From CAZDUS01 sp964609375 (GTDB lineage Bacteria > Verrucomicrobiota > Kiritimatiellia > CAIKKV01 > CAITUY01), in the NCBI GenBank assembly GCA_964609375.1, contig CAZSSA010000009.1, forward strand, positions 1 to 47,206: a DNA stretch of 47,206 nt, in the 5' to 3' direction. Shown in pieces: positions 32,032 to 41,021 of the stretch. The notes below the pieces were generated by a model. That model had not been told where the DNA came from, searched no databases, and saw nothing but the letters and a program-made list of their open reading frames with translations. How positions within the stretch are numbered: the first letter of the stretch is position 1; each line of letters starts with the position of its first letter. The translations under genes and the position numbers were made by a program.

Positions 32032-33315
32032 ATGAATGGTGAATTGGTTGCAATACTAAATTATTTGGAAAAAGAGCGTGGAATCAACCGCGAAACCTTG
32101 TTCCAAACCCTGGAAAGCGCCTTGTTGTCTGCTTCCCGCAAAAGCGTGGGACCGGCCAAGGAAGTTCGCATTCATATCGATCGTAAAACATGCGATATCA
32201 AGGCCTTCGCCACTGTACTCGTTGCAGAACACGTCACCTCCAAACACGACGAAATCAGCCTGCAGGACGCCAAAAAACTCAAGAACGATGCCAAAGTGGG
32301 CGACCAGCTCGAAATCGAGGTCACTCCCCAGAATTTCGGCCGTATTGCCGCGCAAACCGCAAAGCAGGCCATTCTCCAAAAAATCCGCCAGGCCGAACGG
32401 AATATCGTCTTTGAAGAGTACCGTGACCGCGCCGGTGACATCATCAACGGCACCATTCGGCGCTTCGAACGGGGCGACATCATTGTTGACCTCGGTCGCG
32501 CCGAAGCCGCTATGCCCGCACGCGAACGCATCACCACTGAAATTTACCAGGTCGGAGACCAACTCCGCGCGCTGGTCTTGTCTGTGCAGGATAATCCGTC
32601 CGGCCCCAGTATCGTCCTTTCGCGCAGCCATCCTAATTTCGTCCGCCGCCTTTTCGAACTCGAAGTATCGGAAATCGCGGACGGCACCGTCGAAATCAAG
32701 GGCATTGCCCGCGAGGCGGGCTTTCGCTCAAAAATCGCCGTTGTTTCCCGCGACCCAAAGGTTGACCCCGTCGGAGCCTGCGTCGGAATGCGCGGCGCAC
32801 GCGTGAAAAACATTGTCAGGGAACTCGCCGGCGAGAAAATCGATATTGTTCGCTGGAGTGATGACGTCAAAACCTATGTCAACAACGCCCTTTCACCCGC
32901 AAAGTTGTCCAAGGTTGAAATTGACCCCACTCACCCCAATGTCGTGCACGTCACCACGGAAGCGGATCAACTCTCCTTGGCCATCGGGAAACGCGGACAA
33001 AATGTTCGCCTCTCCTCAAAACTACTGGGATGGAAAATCGACATCCAAAAGGATGAAGGCAATATCACCTTCGAGGAGAAGGTCGCACGCGCCATTCAAA
33101 ACCTTGCGGCTGTCCCCGGTATCGGCAAGGAAAATGCCGATAAACTCGTTCAGGCCGGATTCCTGAACATTGAGGGCATTCTGGCCGCCGAAGTCTCAGA
33201 CATTGAAGCCACTGGGGCCTTTGATGCGCAAACCGCCAAGGTCATTTACGAAGCGGCAGCCGCGGCACTGCCGCACGAACAGGAAAGCACGGATACGTCT
33301 CATGAGAGTGCATGA
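32032..33315 (+). CDS. nusA: Transcription termination/antitermination factor NusA
   Basis: NusA binds RNA polymerase and nascent RNA and modulates pausing, termination and antitermination. The 427-residue protein has the N-terminal polymerase-binding domain (1-about 130), an S1 domain (GTIRRFERGDIIVDLGRAEA) and two KH domains (VGACVGMRGARVKNIV and LAIGKRGQNVRLSSKL). A C-terminal helix-hairpin-helix segment follows (VPGIGKENADKLVQAGF). It lacks the long acidic repeats of E. coli NusA. The ATG at 32032 has GGAGG seven bases upstream. A longer in-frame reading begins at 31786, upstream of the promoter, and is rejected. The end overlaps infB by 14 bases. Confidence 0.96.
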   Translation: MNGELVAILNYLEKERGINRETLFQTLESALLSASRKSVGPAKEVRIHIDRKTCDIKAFATVLVAEHVTSKHDEISLQDAKKLKNDAKVGDQLEIEVTPQNFGRIAAQTAKQAILQKIRQAERNIVFEEYRDRAGDIINGTIRRFERGDIIVDLGRAEAAMPARERITTEIYQVGDQLRALVLSVQDNPSGPSIVLSRSHPNFVRRLFELEVSEIADGTVEIKGIAREAGFRSKIAVVSRDPKVDPVGACVGMRGARVKNIVRELAGEKIDIVRWSDDVKTYVNNALSPAKLSKVEIDPTHPNVVHVTTEADQLSLAIGKRGQNVRLSSKLLGWKIDIQKDEGNITFEEKVARAIQNLAAVPGIGKENADKLVQAGFLNIEGILAAEVSDIEATGAFDAQTAKVIYEAAAAALPHEQESTDTSHESA

Positions 33316-35350
33316 ACTAGCAAGAGAACTTGGCCTGAATAGCAAGGATGTCCTGGACAGGCTTCAGGAACTTGGCGTCGTGGCAAAAAACCATATGACA
33401 GCCCTGAATGCTGATGCCATCGCTAAGGCCCGCGCTTCCTTTAAGAAGACCGCGCCACCTCTATCGGCAACCCCTCCGGTTGCCCCAGAGTCTCCCATCC
33501 CCGCCCCGGCAGCAGCTACCCCTACCCCTGCTCCCGCTCCGGCAACGGATGACCGGCCTGTCGTCTCGCCCGACAAGAAATTAATCATCCTCAAGGGACC
33601 TGTCGTTGTCCGGGACCTCGCCGAGATCCTCGGCGTTCGACCCAACCAACTTATCGCGGAATTGATGCGCCTGAACGTCCTGGCCAGCATCAACGAACAG
33701 ATCGATTTCAAGGACGCTGGCCGTATTGCCGAAAAGCACGGCTACTCCGTCGAGCGCGAAAAAAAACCAGAACCCCCGAAACCAGCTCAGAAAATCGAAA
33801 AGCCTGACGCCAAAACCGCTGCCGAAGAAGCCAAAAAAATGCTTCCACGCGCTCCGGTGGTGACAGTCCTCGGCCACGTCGATCACGGCAAGACTTCCCT
33901 GCTGGACAAAATCCGCAATACCTCGGTGGCTAAAGGAGAAGCAGGCGGCATCACCCAGCACATCGGCGCCTCTACCGTCCACGTTGGCAACCAGCGAATC
34001 ACTTTCCTTGACACCCCCGGCCACGAGGCGTTCACCGCCATGCGCTCACGCGGAGCCAACATGACAGATATCGCCATTATCGTTGTCGATGCCAAGGATG
34101 GCCTCATGCCCCAGACGCAGGAAGCCATCAAGCATGCCCAGGCCGCCAATGTGCCGATCATTGTAGCCATCAATAAAATCGATCTGCCCGCCGCGAATCC
34201 TGACAGGGTCAAACAGCAACTCGCAGGCATTAACCTGACCCCTGAAGACTGGGGCGGCCAGACAATCTGCAAACCCGTCAGTGCACTCACAGGCGAAGGC
34301 ATCCCTGAACTTCTCGAAATGGTCCTGCTTCAGGCAGAAGTGCTGGAACTCAAGGCCAGCCCGGGTCTTCCCGCCTCTGGCTTTGTCATTGAGTCCCAAC
34401 TGGAATCCGGAATGGGCCCCACCGCCAATCTGCTGGTCACCAACGGAACCCTGCGCCTCGGCGATATCATCCTCTGCGGTTCGTACTGCGGACGGGTACG
34501 AGCCCTTCTGGATGACCACGGCGCCAAACTCAAGGAAGCCGGCCCCTCCACCCCTGTCAAGTGTCTCGGCCTTTCGGGTGTTCCCGATGCAGGCGCTCCT
34601 TTCGAAGTGTATGCAAACGAAAAAGCAGCCCGCATTGTCGCCGAGGAACGCCTGGCGAAGGTCAAATTAAACCTGGTCTCCTCCCCTCGCCGCGCTTCAC
34701 TGGCCAATCTTTTCGAGCAGATCAAGGACAACGAACGTGTGGAACTGAAAATCGTGCTCAAGGCCGATGTTCAGGGCTCACTGGAAGCCATTGATCACGC
34801 CCTCAAACAAATCAAGAGCGATAAGGTTTCCATCCGGATCCTGATGACCGGTGTGGGCAGCATCACATCCAATGATGTGCTACTCGCCAGCGCTTCTGAT
34901 GCCATTGTTATCGGATTCCATGTCTCCGTCGAGGAAGGCGCCCTCCGCTTGTCAAAACAGGAAGGTATTGAAATCCGCCTGCATAGCATCATCTACGAGT
35001 TGGTGGACCGGGTCCGCGAAGCCATGACCGGATTGTTGACCCCGATCCTCAAGGAGAAAATGACAGGACGGGCCGAAATCAAACAGGTCTTCACCATTTC
35101 CAAGGGCAGCGTTATTGCCGGATGCGTCGTCCTCAACGGATACATCACACCCCGTGTCAAGGTGCGCGTCAAACGACAGAACACCATCGTTTATGAGGGC
35201 GCTATCTCCTCACTACGGCGCTTCCAGAATGAAGCCTCCGAGGTACGTGAATCACAGGAATGCGGCATCCGCTTGGATAACTTTAATGCGTTCGTCGAAG
35301 GCGACATCCTTGAATGCTTCGAAATCGAGCGGATCGCCCAAACCCTGTAA
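33302..35350 (+). CDS. infB: Translation initiation factor IF-2
   Basis: IF-2 is the GTPase that delivers initiator tRNA and joins ribosomal subunits. The 682-residue form has an N-terminal IF2_N module (MRVHELARELGLNSKDVLDR) and an Ala/Pro linker (about 50-85). A second IF2_N-like segment follows (VVRDLAEILGVRPNQLIAEL), and then the G domain: GHVDHGKTSLLD, the switch region HIGAST, DTPGHEAF and NKIDLPAA. The C-terminal fMet-tRNA-binding part is complete. It is shorter than E. coli IF-2 because the N-terminal region is short. The ATG lies inside the end of nusA. No strong ribosome site is visible, so translation is probably coupled. ylxR, often between nusA and infB, is absent. Confidence 0.97.
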   Translation: MRVHELARELGLNSKDVLDRLQELGVVAKNHMTALNADAIAKARASFKKTAPPLSATPPVAPESPIPAPAAATPTPAPAPATDDRPVVSPDKKLIILKGPVVVRDLAEILGVRPNQLIAELMRLNVLASINEQIDFKDAGRIAEKHGYSVEREKKPEPPKPAQKIEKPDAKTAAEEAKKMLPRAPVVTVLGHVDHGKTSLLDKIRNTSVAKGEAGGITQHIGASTVHVGNQRITFLDTPGHEAFTAMRSRGANMTDIAIIVVDAKDGLMPQTQEAIKHAQAANVPIIVAINKIDLPAANPDRVKQQLAGINLTPEDWGGQTICKPVSALTGEGIPELLEMVLLQAEVLELKASPGLPASGFVIESQLESGMGPTANLLVTNGTLRLGDIILCGSYCGRVRALLDDHGAKLKEAGPSTPVKCLGLSGVPDAGAPFEVYANEKAARIVAEERLAKVKLNLVSSPRRASLANLFEQIKDNERVELKIVLKADVQGSLEAIDHALKQIKSDKVSIRILMTGVGSITSNDVLLASASDAIVIGFHVSVEEGALRLSKQEGIEIRLHSIIYELVDRVREAMTGLLTPILKEKMTGRAEIKQVFTISKGSVIAGCVVLNGYITPRVKVRVKRQNTIVYEGAISSLRRFQNEASEVRESQECGIRLDNFNAFVEGDILECFEIERIAQTL

Positions 35351-35368
35351 ACAGCGGCAGAACATGCG

Positions 35369-35764
35369 ATGAAGATCGACCGAATCACCCGCATCAATGA
35401 ATTACTCCGTCGTGAAATAAGCGAGGTCATCTATCGCCTCATCGATCCATCAACGTTTGACCTGGCGGCACTGACCGTCACTCACGTGATCACCAGCCCC
35501 GACCTGCGTGGCGCCCGCGTTCTGGTTTCCATCCGCGGCCACGAGCACGAACGGGGCCGCATGCTATCGCAACTCCAACGACTCCATGGCGCCATCCAGG
35601 AGGATATTGCGCAAAAGGTCATTCTGAAATATACCCCGCGAATCCAGTTCGATATGGACCACAGTATTGAGAACGGCGACAAGGTCCTTTCCCTGCTGGC
35701 AGAGCTGGATAAAGCGGCCACCACCCCCGCTAATAAATCCCCCGAGCTTTCGGAGGAAACCTGA
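35369..35764 (+). CDS. rbfA: Ribosome-binding factor A
   Basis: RbfA matures the 16S rRNA 5' end in the 30S subunit and helps cold growth. The 131-residue sequence has the KH-type core: RINELLRREISEVIYRLID, then LTVTHVITSPDLRGARVLVS and KVILKYTPRIQFDMDHSIE, which match the family's end motif (variant of P-x-L-x-F-x-x-D). A short Thr/Pro-rich tail follows. It sits in its usual place between infB (18 bases upstream) and truB (one-base overlap). Confidence 0.94.
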   Translation: MKIDRITRINELLRREISEVIYRLIDPSTFDLAALTVTHVITSPDLRGARVLVSIRGHEHERGRMLSQLQRLHGAIQEDIAQKVILKYTPRIQFDMDHSIENGDKVLSLLAELDKAATTPANKSPELSEET

Positions 35765-36513
35765 TGGTTGGCGAGCGAGTACCGGCTGATCCGTTTGACG
35801 GAATCCTTCTTGTTGATAAACCCTCCGATCACACCTCCCACGATGTAGTCGCCCGTATCCGCGGCCGCTTCGGGCTCAAGAAAGTCGGACACGGCGGCAC
35901 ACTGGATCCTTCCGCCACCGGGCTGCTGGTCCTCCTTCTCGGACGCGCCACCCGTCTCTCGAATTATTTCCTCTCGTCGGACAAGACATACGAAGGCGTC
36001 ATGCGTCTGGGCGTGACCTCCGATTCCTACGATGCCGACGGCCTCATTACGCCGGTCTGCAACCCCTCGGGGATCACCCGCGAACAGGTGGAACAGGAAA
36101 TGACCAGGCGCAGGGGCGACCAGCTTCAAACCCCACCCATGATTTCAGCAGTCAAAGTCAACGGCGTCGCTCTCTACAAGCGCGCACGACGAGGCGAGGA
36201 AGACGTGGAACGCAAACCGCGCCTCGTCCATATCTATGAATTCCGGATGACCAGTTTCACTCCACCCGAAATGGCATTCGTTCTGCGCTGCACCAAAGGC
36301 ACCTACGTCCGCTCCCTTTGCCACGACATCGGCCAATCCCTCGGCTGCGGCGCCATTTTATGCGCTCTCCGCCGCACACAGTCCGGCATGAATACCCTTG
36401 ATAAAGCCACGCCTTTGGATCAACTTCTAAGGATGGAAAAAGGCGCTCTTCAGAACCTCGTCATCCCCCTGCAGCATCTCATCAGTATGCCCGGGGGCCC
36501 CCGTCTCGACTGA
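35764..36513 (+). CDS. truB: tRNA pseudouridine-55 synthase
   Basis: Makes the universal pseudouridine 55 in the T loop of tRNA. Seen: GILLVDKPSDHTSHDVVARI, the catalytic Asp in KVGHGGTLDPSATGLLVLLL, SDKTYEGVMRLG and TKGTYVRSLCHDIG. At 249 residues it ends after the catalytic domain and has little or no C-terminal PUA domain, a known short form. GGAGG in the end of rbfA lies eight bases before the ATG, whose A is the last base of the rbfA stop. ribF follows after 11 bases. Confidence 0.95.
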   Translation: MVGERVPADPFDGILLVDKPSDHTSHDVVARIRGRFGLKKVGHGGTLDPSATGLLVLLLGRATRLSNYFLSSDKTYEGVMRLGVTSDSYDADGLITPVCNPSGITREQVEQEMTRRRGDQLQTPPMISAVKVNGVALYKRARRGEEDVERKPRLVHIYEFRMTSFTPPEMAFVLRCTKGTYVRSLCHDIGQSLGCGAILCALRRTQSGMNTLDKATPLDQLLRMEKGALQNLVIPLQHLISMPGGPRLD

Positions 36514-36524
36514 CAGGAGACCCG

Positions 36525-37532
36525 ATGAAACTCGTCCGCCAAATGGAGGCCATGCGAAAAATGGAGGCACCCCTCTTTCTGGCCGCCGGTTTTTTCGACG
36601 GAGTCCACCGCGGTCACCGCGCCGTTCTGCAGCGGACCGTACGCCGCGCCAAAGCCGCTGGCGGTCAGGCATGGGCCATTACCTTTGACCCCCACCCTCT
36701 TAAAGTGCTCGACCCCTGCGCCGCCCCCCTCCTGCTAACCTCCACGCGTCACAAACTCGAACTCATGCAGCAACTGGGAATCGATGGATGCCTCCTCATT
36801 CCGTTTACCCGCCGCTTCGCCAGCACACCGGCGGAAGATTTCCTCGCCAGCCTGGCCGTTAATCTCCCCACCCTGAAACGCGTCCTTGTCGGCGAAGATT
36901 GGAGATTCGGGAAATCAGGACGTGGCGACACCCGCATGCTTGACGCCTGGGCAACCAGTCGCGGAATCACTCTCGAACGCGTCGCTCCCGTCAGACACCG
37001 ACACGACGTCATTTCCAGCACCCGCATCCGCGAGGCCATTGCCAAGGGACAACTTCTCTCCGCTGCCGCACTGCTCGGCAGACCCTTCAGCATTCTCGGA
37101 ACGGTGACTCATGGAAATCGCATCGGACGAAAATTAGGATTCCCTACGGCCAATCTCGATCCCCATAGCGAGGTACGCCCCCCTGTCGGCGTCTATGCCG
37201 TTCAAGCCATTACCAATGATGGAGACCATCCGGGCATCGTTAACTTCGGCTACCACCCCTCCATTTGCCCAACCCGTTCTCCCCTGATTGAACTTCATCT
37301 GCTGGATAGCAGCCCTCATCTTTACGGGAAACGCGTCGAGATCTTCTTCATGGCCAGACTGCGCGCCGAACGCCATTTCAAGTCCACGACAGCTCTCATT
37401 ACTCAGATCGAAAAAGACATTACCCTGGCCCGACTCAAATTATCCACCCCATCTCAAAAGAAACTTTGGAACAGGACTTTACAAACGTGGCACCCTGATA
37501 CTATAGTGGCACCACCAAAAACAAAGAGATAA
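36525..37532 (+). CDS. ribF: Bifunctional riboflavin kinase/FAD synthetase
   Basis: Converts riboflavin to FMN and then FAD. The N-terminal adenylyltransferase part has AAGFFDGVHRGHRAVL, ITFDPHPLKVL and VISSTRIREAIAKG. The C-terminal flavokinase domain begins near residue 190 with GTVTHGNRIGRKLGFPTANL and has the metal site PTAN. The 335-residue length is normal. AGGAG lies six to seven bases before the ATG. In-frame Met codons at 9 and 13 are possible but not needed. The last codons contain a probable promoter for rpsO. Confidence 0.95.
   Translation: MKLVRQMEAMRKMEAPLFLAAGFFDGVHRGHRAVLQRTVRRAKAAGGQAWAITFDPHPLKVLDPCAAPLLLTSTRHKLELMQQLGIDGCLLIPFTRRFASTPAEDFLASLAVNLPTLKRVLVGEDWRFGKSGRGDTRMLDAWATSRGITLERVAPVRHRHDVISSTRIREAIAKGQLLSAAALLGRPFSILGTVTHGNRIGRKLGFPTANLDPHSEVRPPVGVYAVQAITNDGDHPGIVNFGYHPSICPTRSPLIELHLLDSSPHLYGKRVEIFFMARLRAERHFKSTTALITQIEKDITLARLKLSTPSQKKLWNRTLQTWHPDTIVAPPKTKR
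37478..37507 (+). promoter_or_regulatory. Probable promoter of rpsO-pnp inside the end of ribF
   Basis: TTTACA (37478-37483) and TATAGT (37502-37507) are 18 bases apart, each with five consensus matches. It lies within the last 55 bases of ribF and would give a leader of about 50 bases for rpsO, so rpsO and pnp may be transcribed separately from the nusA operon. Confidence 0.5.
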
Positions 37533-37562
37533 AGAAGAAAGGGAATAGGGCTCAGATAACGT

Positions 37563-37826
37563 ATGGATCCTCAAGCAAAGAGCACGGTACAGAAGGAGTT
37601 TCAACGTCACGACAAGGACACCGGTTCTTCCGAGGTGCAAGTCGCGGTTTTAACGCGTCACATCGAGGAACTCACCGAACACTTGAAACTTCACAAAAAG
37701 GATCACAGTTCACGCTATGGTCTGCTGAAAATGGTCAGCGCACGGCGTCGCCTTCTCAACTACTTGAAAAACAAGGACGAGAAGTGCTATCAGGAAATCG
37801 TCAAGCGGCTCAAGTTGCGTCGCTAG
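37563..37826 (+). CDS. rpsO: 30S ribosomal protein S15
   Basis: S15 (uS15) binds the central domain of 16S rRNA early in 30S assembly. The 87-residue sequence shows the family pattern: DTGSSEVQVAVLTRHIEELT, then HLKLHKKDHSSRYGLLKMVS and RRRLLNYLKNKDEKCYQEIV. Length is standard. The ribosome site is weak (AGGG about 15 bases upstream). In other bacteria S15 represses its own mRNA leader, and whether this leader does so cannot be told. pnp follows after 90 bases. Confidence 0.97.
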   Translation: MDPQAKSTVQKEFQRHDKDTGSSEVQVAVLTRHIEELTEHLKLHKKDHSSRYGLLKMVSARRRLLNYLKNKDEKCYQEIVKRLKLRR

Positions 37827-37854
37827 ACTTACTGTGATCTCAGTCAGGCATGGT

Positions 37855-37879
37855 CCCCCCACTGCAGAGTGCATGGGGG
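37855..37879 (+). other. Stem-loop between rpsO and pnp
   Basis: CCCCC pairs with GGGGG, enclosing a CACT-GCAG-AGTG inner hairpin and a three-base bulge (CAT). Only a few T residues follow, so it is not a strong terminator. In E. coli the rpsO-pnp gap holds a hairpin cut by RNase III for PNPase autocontrol. This one is in the same place and could play a like part. Confidence 0.45.
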
Positions 37880-37916
37880 TTCTTACTGTCATCCAACCCC
37901 TATTCGAAAGTAACAT

Positions 37917-40022
37917 ATGAAGGAACCAGTATCAGTATCCGTCGCCATTGGCGACAAAACCGTCGTTCTCGAATCAGGCCTTATGGCCCCGCAAGCAAAG
38001 GGAGCGGCCACCGTCCGGATGGGCGATACCATCATCCTGTCAACCGTGTGCGCCTCCGAGTCACCCCGCGAAGGAATCGATTACTTCCCCCTGCAGGTAG
38101 AGTACCGCGAACGGTTCTCCGCCGCCGGAAAATTCCCGGGTGGGTTTTTCAAGCGCGAAGGCCGCCCCTCCGAAAATGAAATTCTCGCCGCTCGCTTCAC
38201 CGATCGCCCTATCCGACCGTTATTCGCCGAAGACTACCGGAACGATGTCCAGATCGTCGGAACCCTGCTTTCAGCCGACGGCGCGAATGCCGCCGACATC
38301 CTTTCCATCGTCGGCGCCAGCACCGCACTGACCGTCTCCGACCTGCCCTATCATGGCCCCATCGCTGGCGTCCGTGTGGGTCGCGTCAACGGCAAATTCG
38401 TCGTCAACCCCACTGTCGAGGAACGCGAAGCCAGCGATCTGGACTTGGTGTACGCATCAAACCGTAACACCCCGGTCATGATCGAGGGCGATGCCAAGGA
38501 ATTGTCTGAGGCCGACCTCGTGGCAGCCATGCGCTTTGCCCACGAACAGTGCATCAAATTGGTGGATGCACAGCTCGAACTCCGCCGTAAACTCGGCCTC
38601 GGCGAAAAGATCGTCACGGAATCAACCCCCGACCAAAGCCTTTTCAATGCCGCCCGCGATATCGCCGGCAAGGCATTGGCAGAGGCGTTTCTGATCGCCG
38701 GTAAGCTCGAACGCCGCGGCAAAGTTGGCGCCATCGAAGCAGATCTGAAGGCGAAGCTTCAGGAAAAGTTCCCGGATATGACCCGCGAACAGTTCCGTTC
38801 GAACTTTGACGCGCTGACCATCGCCGTGGTTCGCGAAAATGTCCTCGAACGCGGCAAGCGCATCGATGGACGCGGATTTAACGATGTTCGCCCCTTGGGA
38901 GCCAAAGTGGGTCTGCTGCCCCGCGTTCACGGGTCGGCATTCTTCGCTCGCGGCGAAACCCATGCCTTGGGCACCGTTACACTCGGCACCAGTTCTGACA
39001 GTCAGGATATGGATGCGATCACCGGGGGCCCCACCTCGAAATCGTTCATGCTCCATTACAACTTCCCCCCCTACAGCGTCGGAGAAACCGGTCGCATGGG
39101 TTCACCCGGCCGCCGCGAAATCGGCCACGGTAATCTAGCCGAGCGGTCACTCGCCGAGGTAATGCCAAAGGATTACCCCTACACCGTCCGCCTTGTATCG
39201 GACATCATGAGCTCAAACGGCTCAAGTTCAATGGCCAGCGTCTGCGTGGGAACCCTCGCACTCATGGATGCCGGGGTGCCTATTACCCGCCCCGTCGCCG
39301 GAATCTCCTGCGGCCTGTTCACAGCCCCCAACAAGGCCGTGACGGTAGTCGATATCCTCGGCGACGAAGATCATTGCGGCGATATGGACTTCAAGGTCGC
39401 CGGCACCACCCAGGGCATCACAGGATTCCAACTCGACCTGAAGATCCGCGGTCTTGAATGGAATATCGTGGAAGAAGCATTCGAGAAATGCCGTGCAGCA
39501 CGCATGAAGATTCTCGACTTTATGACGAGCATCCTCGCCCAGCCGCGTGCAGAACTTTCACCGTACGCCCCGCGTATCACCCAACTCCAGATTCCTGTCG
39601 ATAAGATCGGTGAACTGATCGGCCCCGGCGGCAAGAATATCCGCCGCATCACGGAGTTGAGCGGCGCCCAAATCGACATCAACGACGACGGCACCATCAA
39701 GATATTCAGCGCTGATGTATCGGGCATGGAATTAGCCGTTCGCGAAGTCAGCCTGATCACCGCGGAACCGGAAGAAGGCGCCATTTACAACGGCACAGTC
39801 ACCGGCATCATGAAATTCGGCGCTTTCGTCGAAATCTTCCCCGGTCGTGACGGCTTGGTTCACATCAGCGAGTTGGCAGATTTCCACGTGGCCAACGTGG
39901 AGGATGTCTGCAAGGTCGGCGACCAGATGTGGGTCAAGTGCCTTGGCGTCGATGACAGGGGGCGCGTCAAGTTGAGCCGGCGTGCGGCCATGGCGGAAAA
40001 GGACGCCGAAGCCACCAAGTAA
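37917..40022 (+). CDS. pnp: Polyribonucleotide nucleotidyltransferase (PNPase)
   Basis: A trimeric 3'-5' phosphorolytic exoribonuclease that degrades mRNA and can add tails. The 701-residue protein has the two RNase PH domains. The first holds KFPGGFFKREGRPSENEILA and RFTDRPIRPLF. The second holds RIDGRGFNDVRPLG, SFMLHYNFPPYSVGETGRMG and the catalytic Asp region DILGDEDHCGDMDFKVAGT. Then come a KH domain (GELIGPGGKNIRRITELSGA) and an S1 domain (GTVTGIMKFGAFVEIFPGRD). Length is normal. No strong ribosome site is seen before the ATG. It is the last gene of the cluster and is followed directly by a strong terminator. Confidence 0.98.
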   Translation: MKEPVSVSVAIGDKTVVLESGLMAPQAKGAATVRMGDTIILSTVCASESPREGIDYFPLQVEYRERFSAAGKFPGGFFKREGRPSENEILAARFTDRPIRPLFAEDYRNDVQIVGTLLSADGANAADILSIVGASTALTVSDLPYHGPIAGVRVGRVNGKFVVNPTVEEREASDLDLVYASNRNTPVMIEGDAKELSEADLVAAMRFAHEQCIKLVDAQLELRRKLGLGEKIVTESTPDQSLFNAARDIAGKALAEAFLIAGKLERRGKVGAIEADLKAKLQEKFPDMTREQFRSNFDALTIAVVRENVLERGKRIDGRGFNDVRPLGAKVGLLPRVHGSAFFARGETHALGTVTLGTSSDSQDMDAITGGPTSKSFMLHYNFPPYSVGETGRMGSPGRREIGHGNLAERSLAEVMPKDYPYTVRLVSDIMSSNGSSSMASVCVGTLALMDAGVPITRPVAGISCGLFTAPNKAVTVVDILGDEDHCGDMDFKVAGTTQGITGFQLDLKIRGLEWNIVEEAFEKCRAARMKILDFMTSILAQPRAELSPYAPRITQLQIPVDKIGELIGPGGKNIRRITELSGAQIDINDDGTIKIFSADVSGMELAVREVSLITAEPEEGAIYNGTVTGIMKFGAFVEIFPGRDGLVHISELADFHVANVEDVCKVGDQMWVKCLGVDDRGRVKLSRRAAMAEKDAEATK

Positions 40023-40035
40023 ACGATCGCATTCT

Positions 40036-40075
40036 GGCGCGCAGGTGCAAATTGCTCCCTGCGCGCCTTTTTTTT
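40036..40075 (+). terminator. Intrinsic terminator of pnp
   Basis: A perfect ten-base stem (GGCGCGCAGG with CCTGCGCGCC), a 12-base loop and eight T residues, starting 14 bases after the pnp stop. Confidence 0.95.
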
Positions 40076-40176
40076 GCCCAGAGAACATCCGGCCAACCGG
40101 TCAGAAAAACACTTCCGCAGGGACACCGATTACCGGCACCATGAACCGCTCTTGCAGGGTTTCTCGGGAGTAATCA

Positions 40177-41019
40177 TCAAGGGGTCATCACAGGCATCTT
40201 CATCCGAACCTGACGATTATACGACGGCTTCTGAATGACAATCGGCTCTTTGTCGATTGGTGGCAGCACAACGGTATTACTTTCAACCAGCCCCCCAACA
40301 ACGTCTTCAATAACCGGAGGCGCCTCCACAACTTCATCTCGCTCCATTTCAACGTTCACGGCAGGACGCTCATTCTGGCGGTCCGCCTCCTCACGCAAAC
40401 GACCAAGAAGAACGGCATTTTCGATCTCAAGGGCGGAAAGTTTTTCCTTAAGCAACTCCAACTCGGCATCCCGGTTTTGAAGTCTGGCATTCAGATTTGA
40501 CCCCATTTCCAACTGCGCCATGCTCATACTGCTGCTTAGATCCTGCTTCAACGCTTCCACTGAACGGTTTGCCGTCTCTGACAACTTCTTGATTTCCGCG
40601 TTGGCATTTTCCCGTGAAGCTTCCATCATCTTATTGGCCGTCCCAAGATCCGCTCGCATTTCCTGGACACGCTCCCGGTCCATCCAAAGAAGAACCGCAA
40701 CGGTGCCTGCAAATAAAGAGGCAAACAGCAACGAGAGCCAGAGAATTCGCGCACGGGCCCGTCGCCGCTCCTGATCCAGATATTCACGAAAGGCGTTCAA
40801 AACCGGCATGGAGTCCTCGGAAAGCGCCATATCCGATGCCAATACAGGCAAGTGCGAACCATGCCGCTCCTGAATCGGCGGCAGTGATTTCACCGAACCG
40901 GATTGCGGGGTATTCATCCGTTCAGACATACGGGCCAACGCCACTGCCTGAAGCCTTAACACTTCATTCAGATCGCTCGCCGTGGATTCACCATCAGGTT
41001 TGTGTGTTGATTCTGTCAT
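40177..41019 (-). CDS. Membrane-anchored coiled-coil protein, function unknown
   Basis: A 280-residue protein that I do not recognise. Residues 1-90 are polar and end in a strongly basic segment (RRRARAR). Residues 91-113 are a single membrane helix (ILWLSLLFASLFAGTVAVLL). About 115-225 is a Glu/Lys/Gln/Ala-rich coiled coil (NARLQNRDAELELLKEKLSA). The tail is rich in Val, Glu and Pro. The positive-inside rule puts the N-terminus in the cytoplasm and the coiled coil outside. The ATG at 41019 has GGCGGA eight bases upstream. The GYF_2 coiled-coil gene ends two bases before it, so the two are surely co-expressed. They probably act together, perhaps as an envelope scaffold, but that is a guess. 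Confidence 0.75.
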   Translation of the reverse strand: MTESTHKPDGESTASDLNEVLRLQAVALARMSERMNTPQSGSVKSLPPIQERHGSHLPVLASDMALSEDSMPVLNAFREYLDQERRRARARILWLSLLFASLFAGTVAVLLWMDRERVQEMRADLGTANKMMEASRENANAEIKKLSETANRSVEALKQDLSSSMSMAQLEMGSNLNARLQNRDAELELLKEKLSALEIENAVLLGRLREEADRQNERPAVNVEMERDEVVEAPPVIEDVVGGLVESNTVVLPPIDKEPIVIQKPSYNRQVRMKMPVMTP

Positions 41020-41021
41020 GA

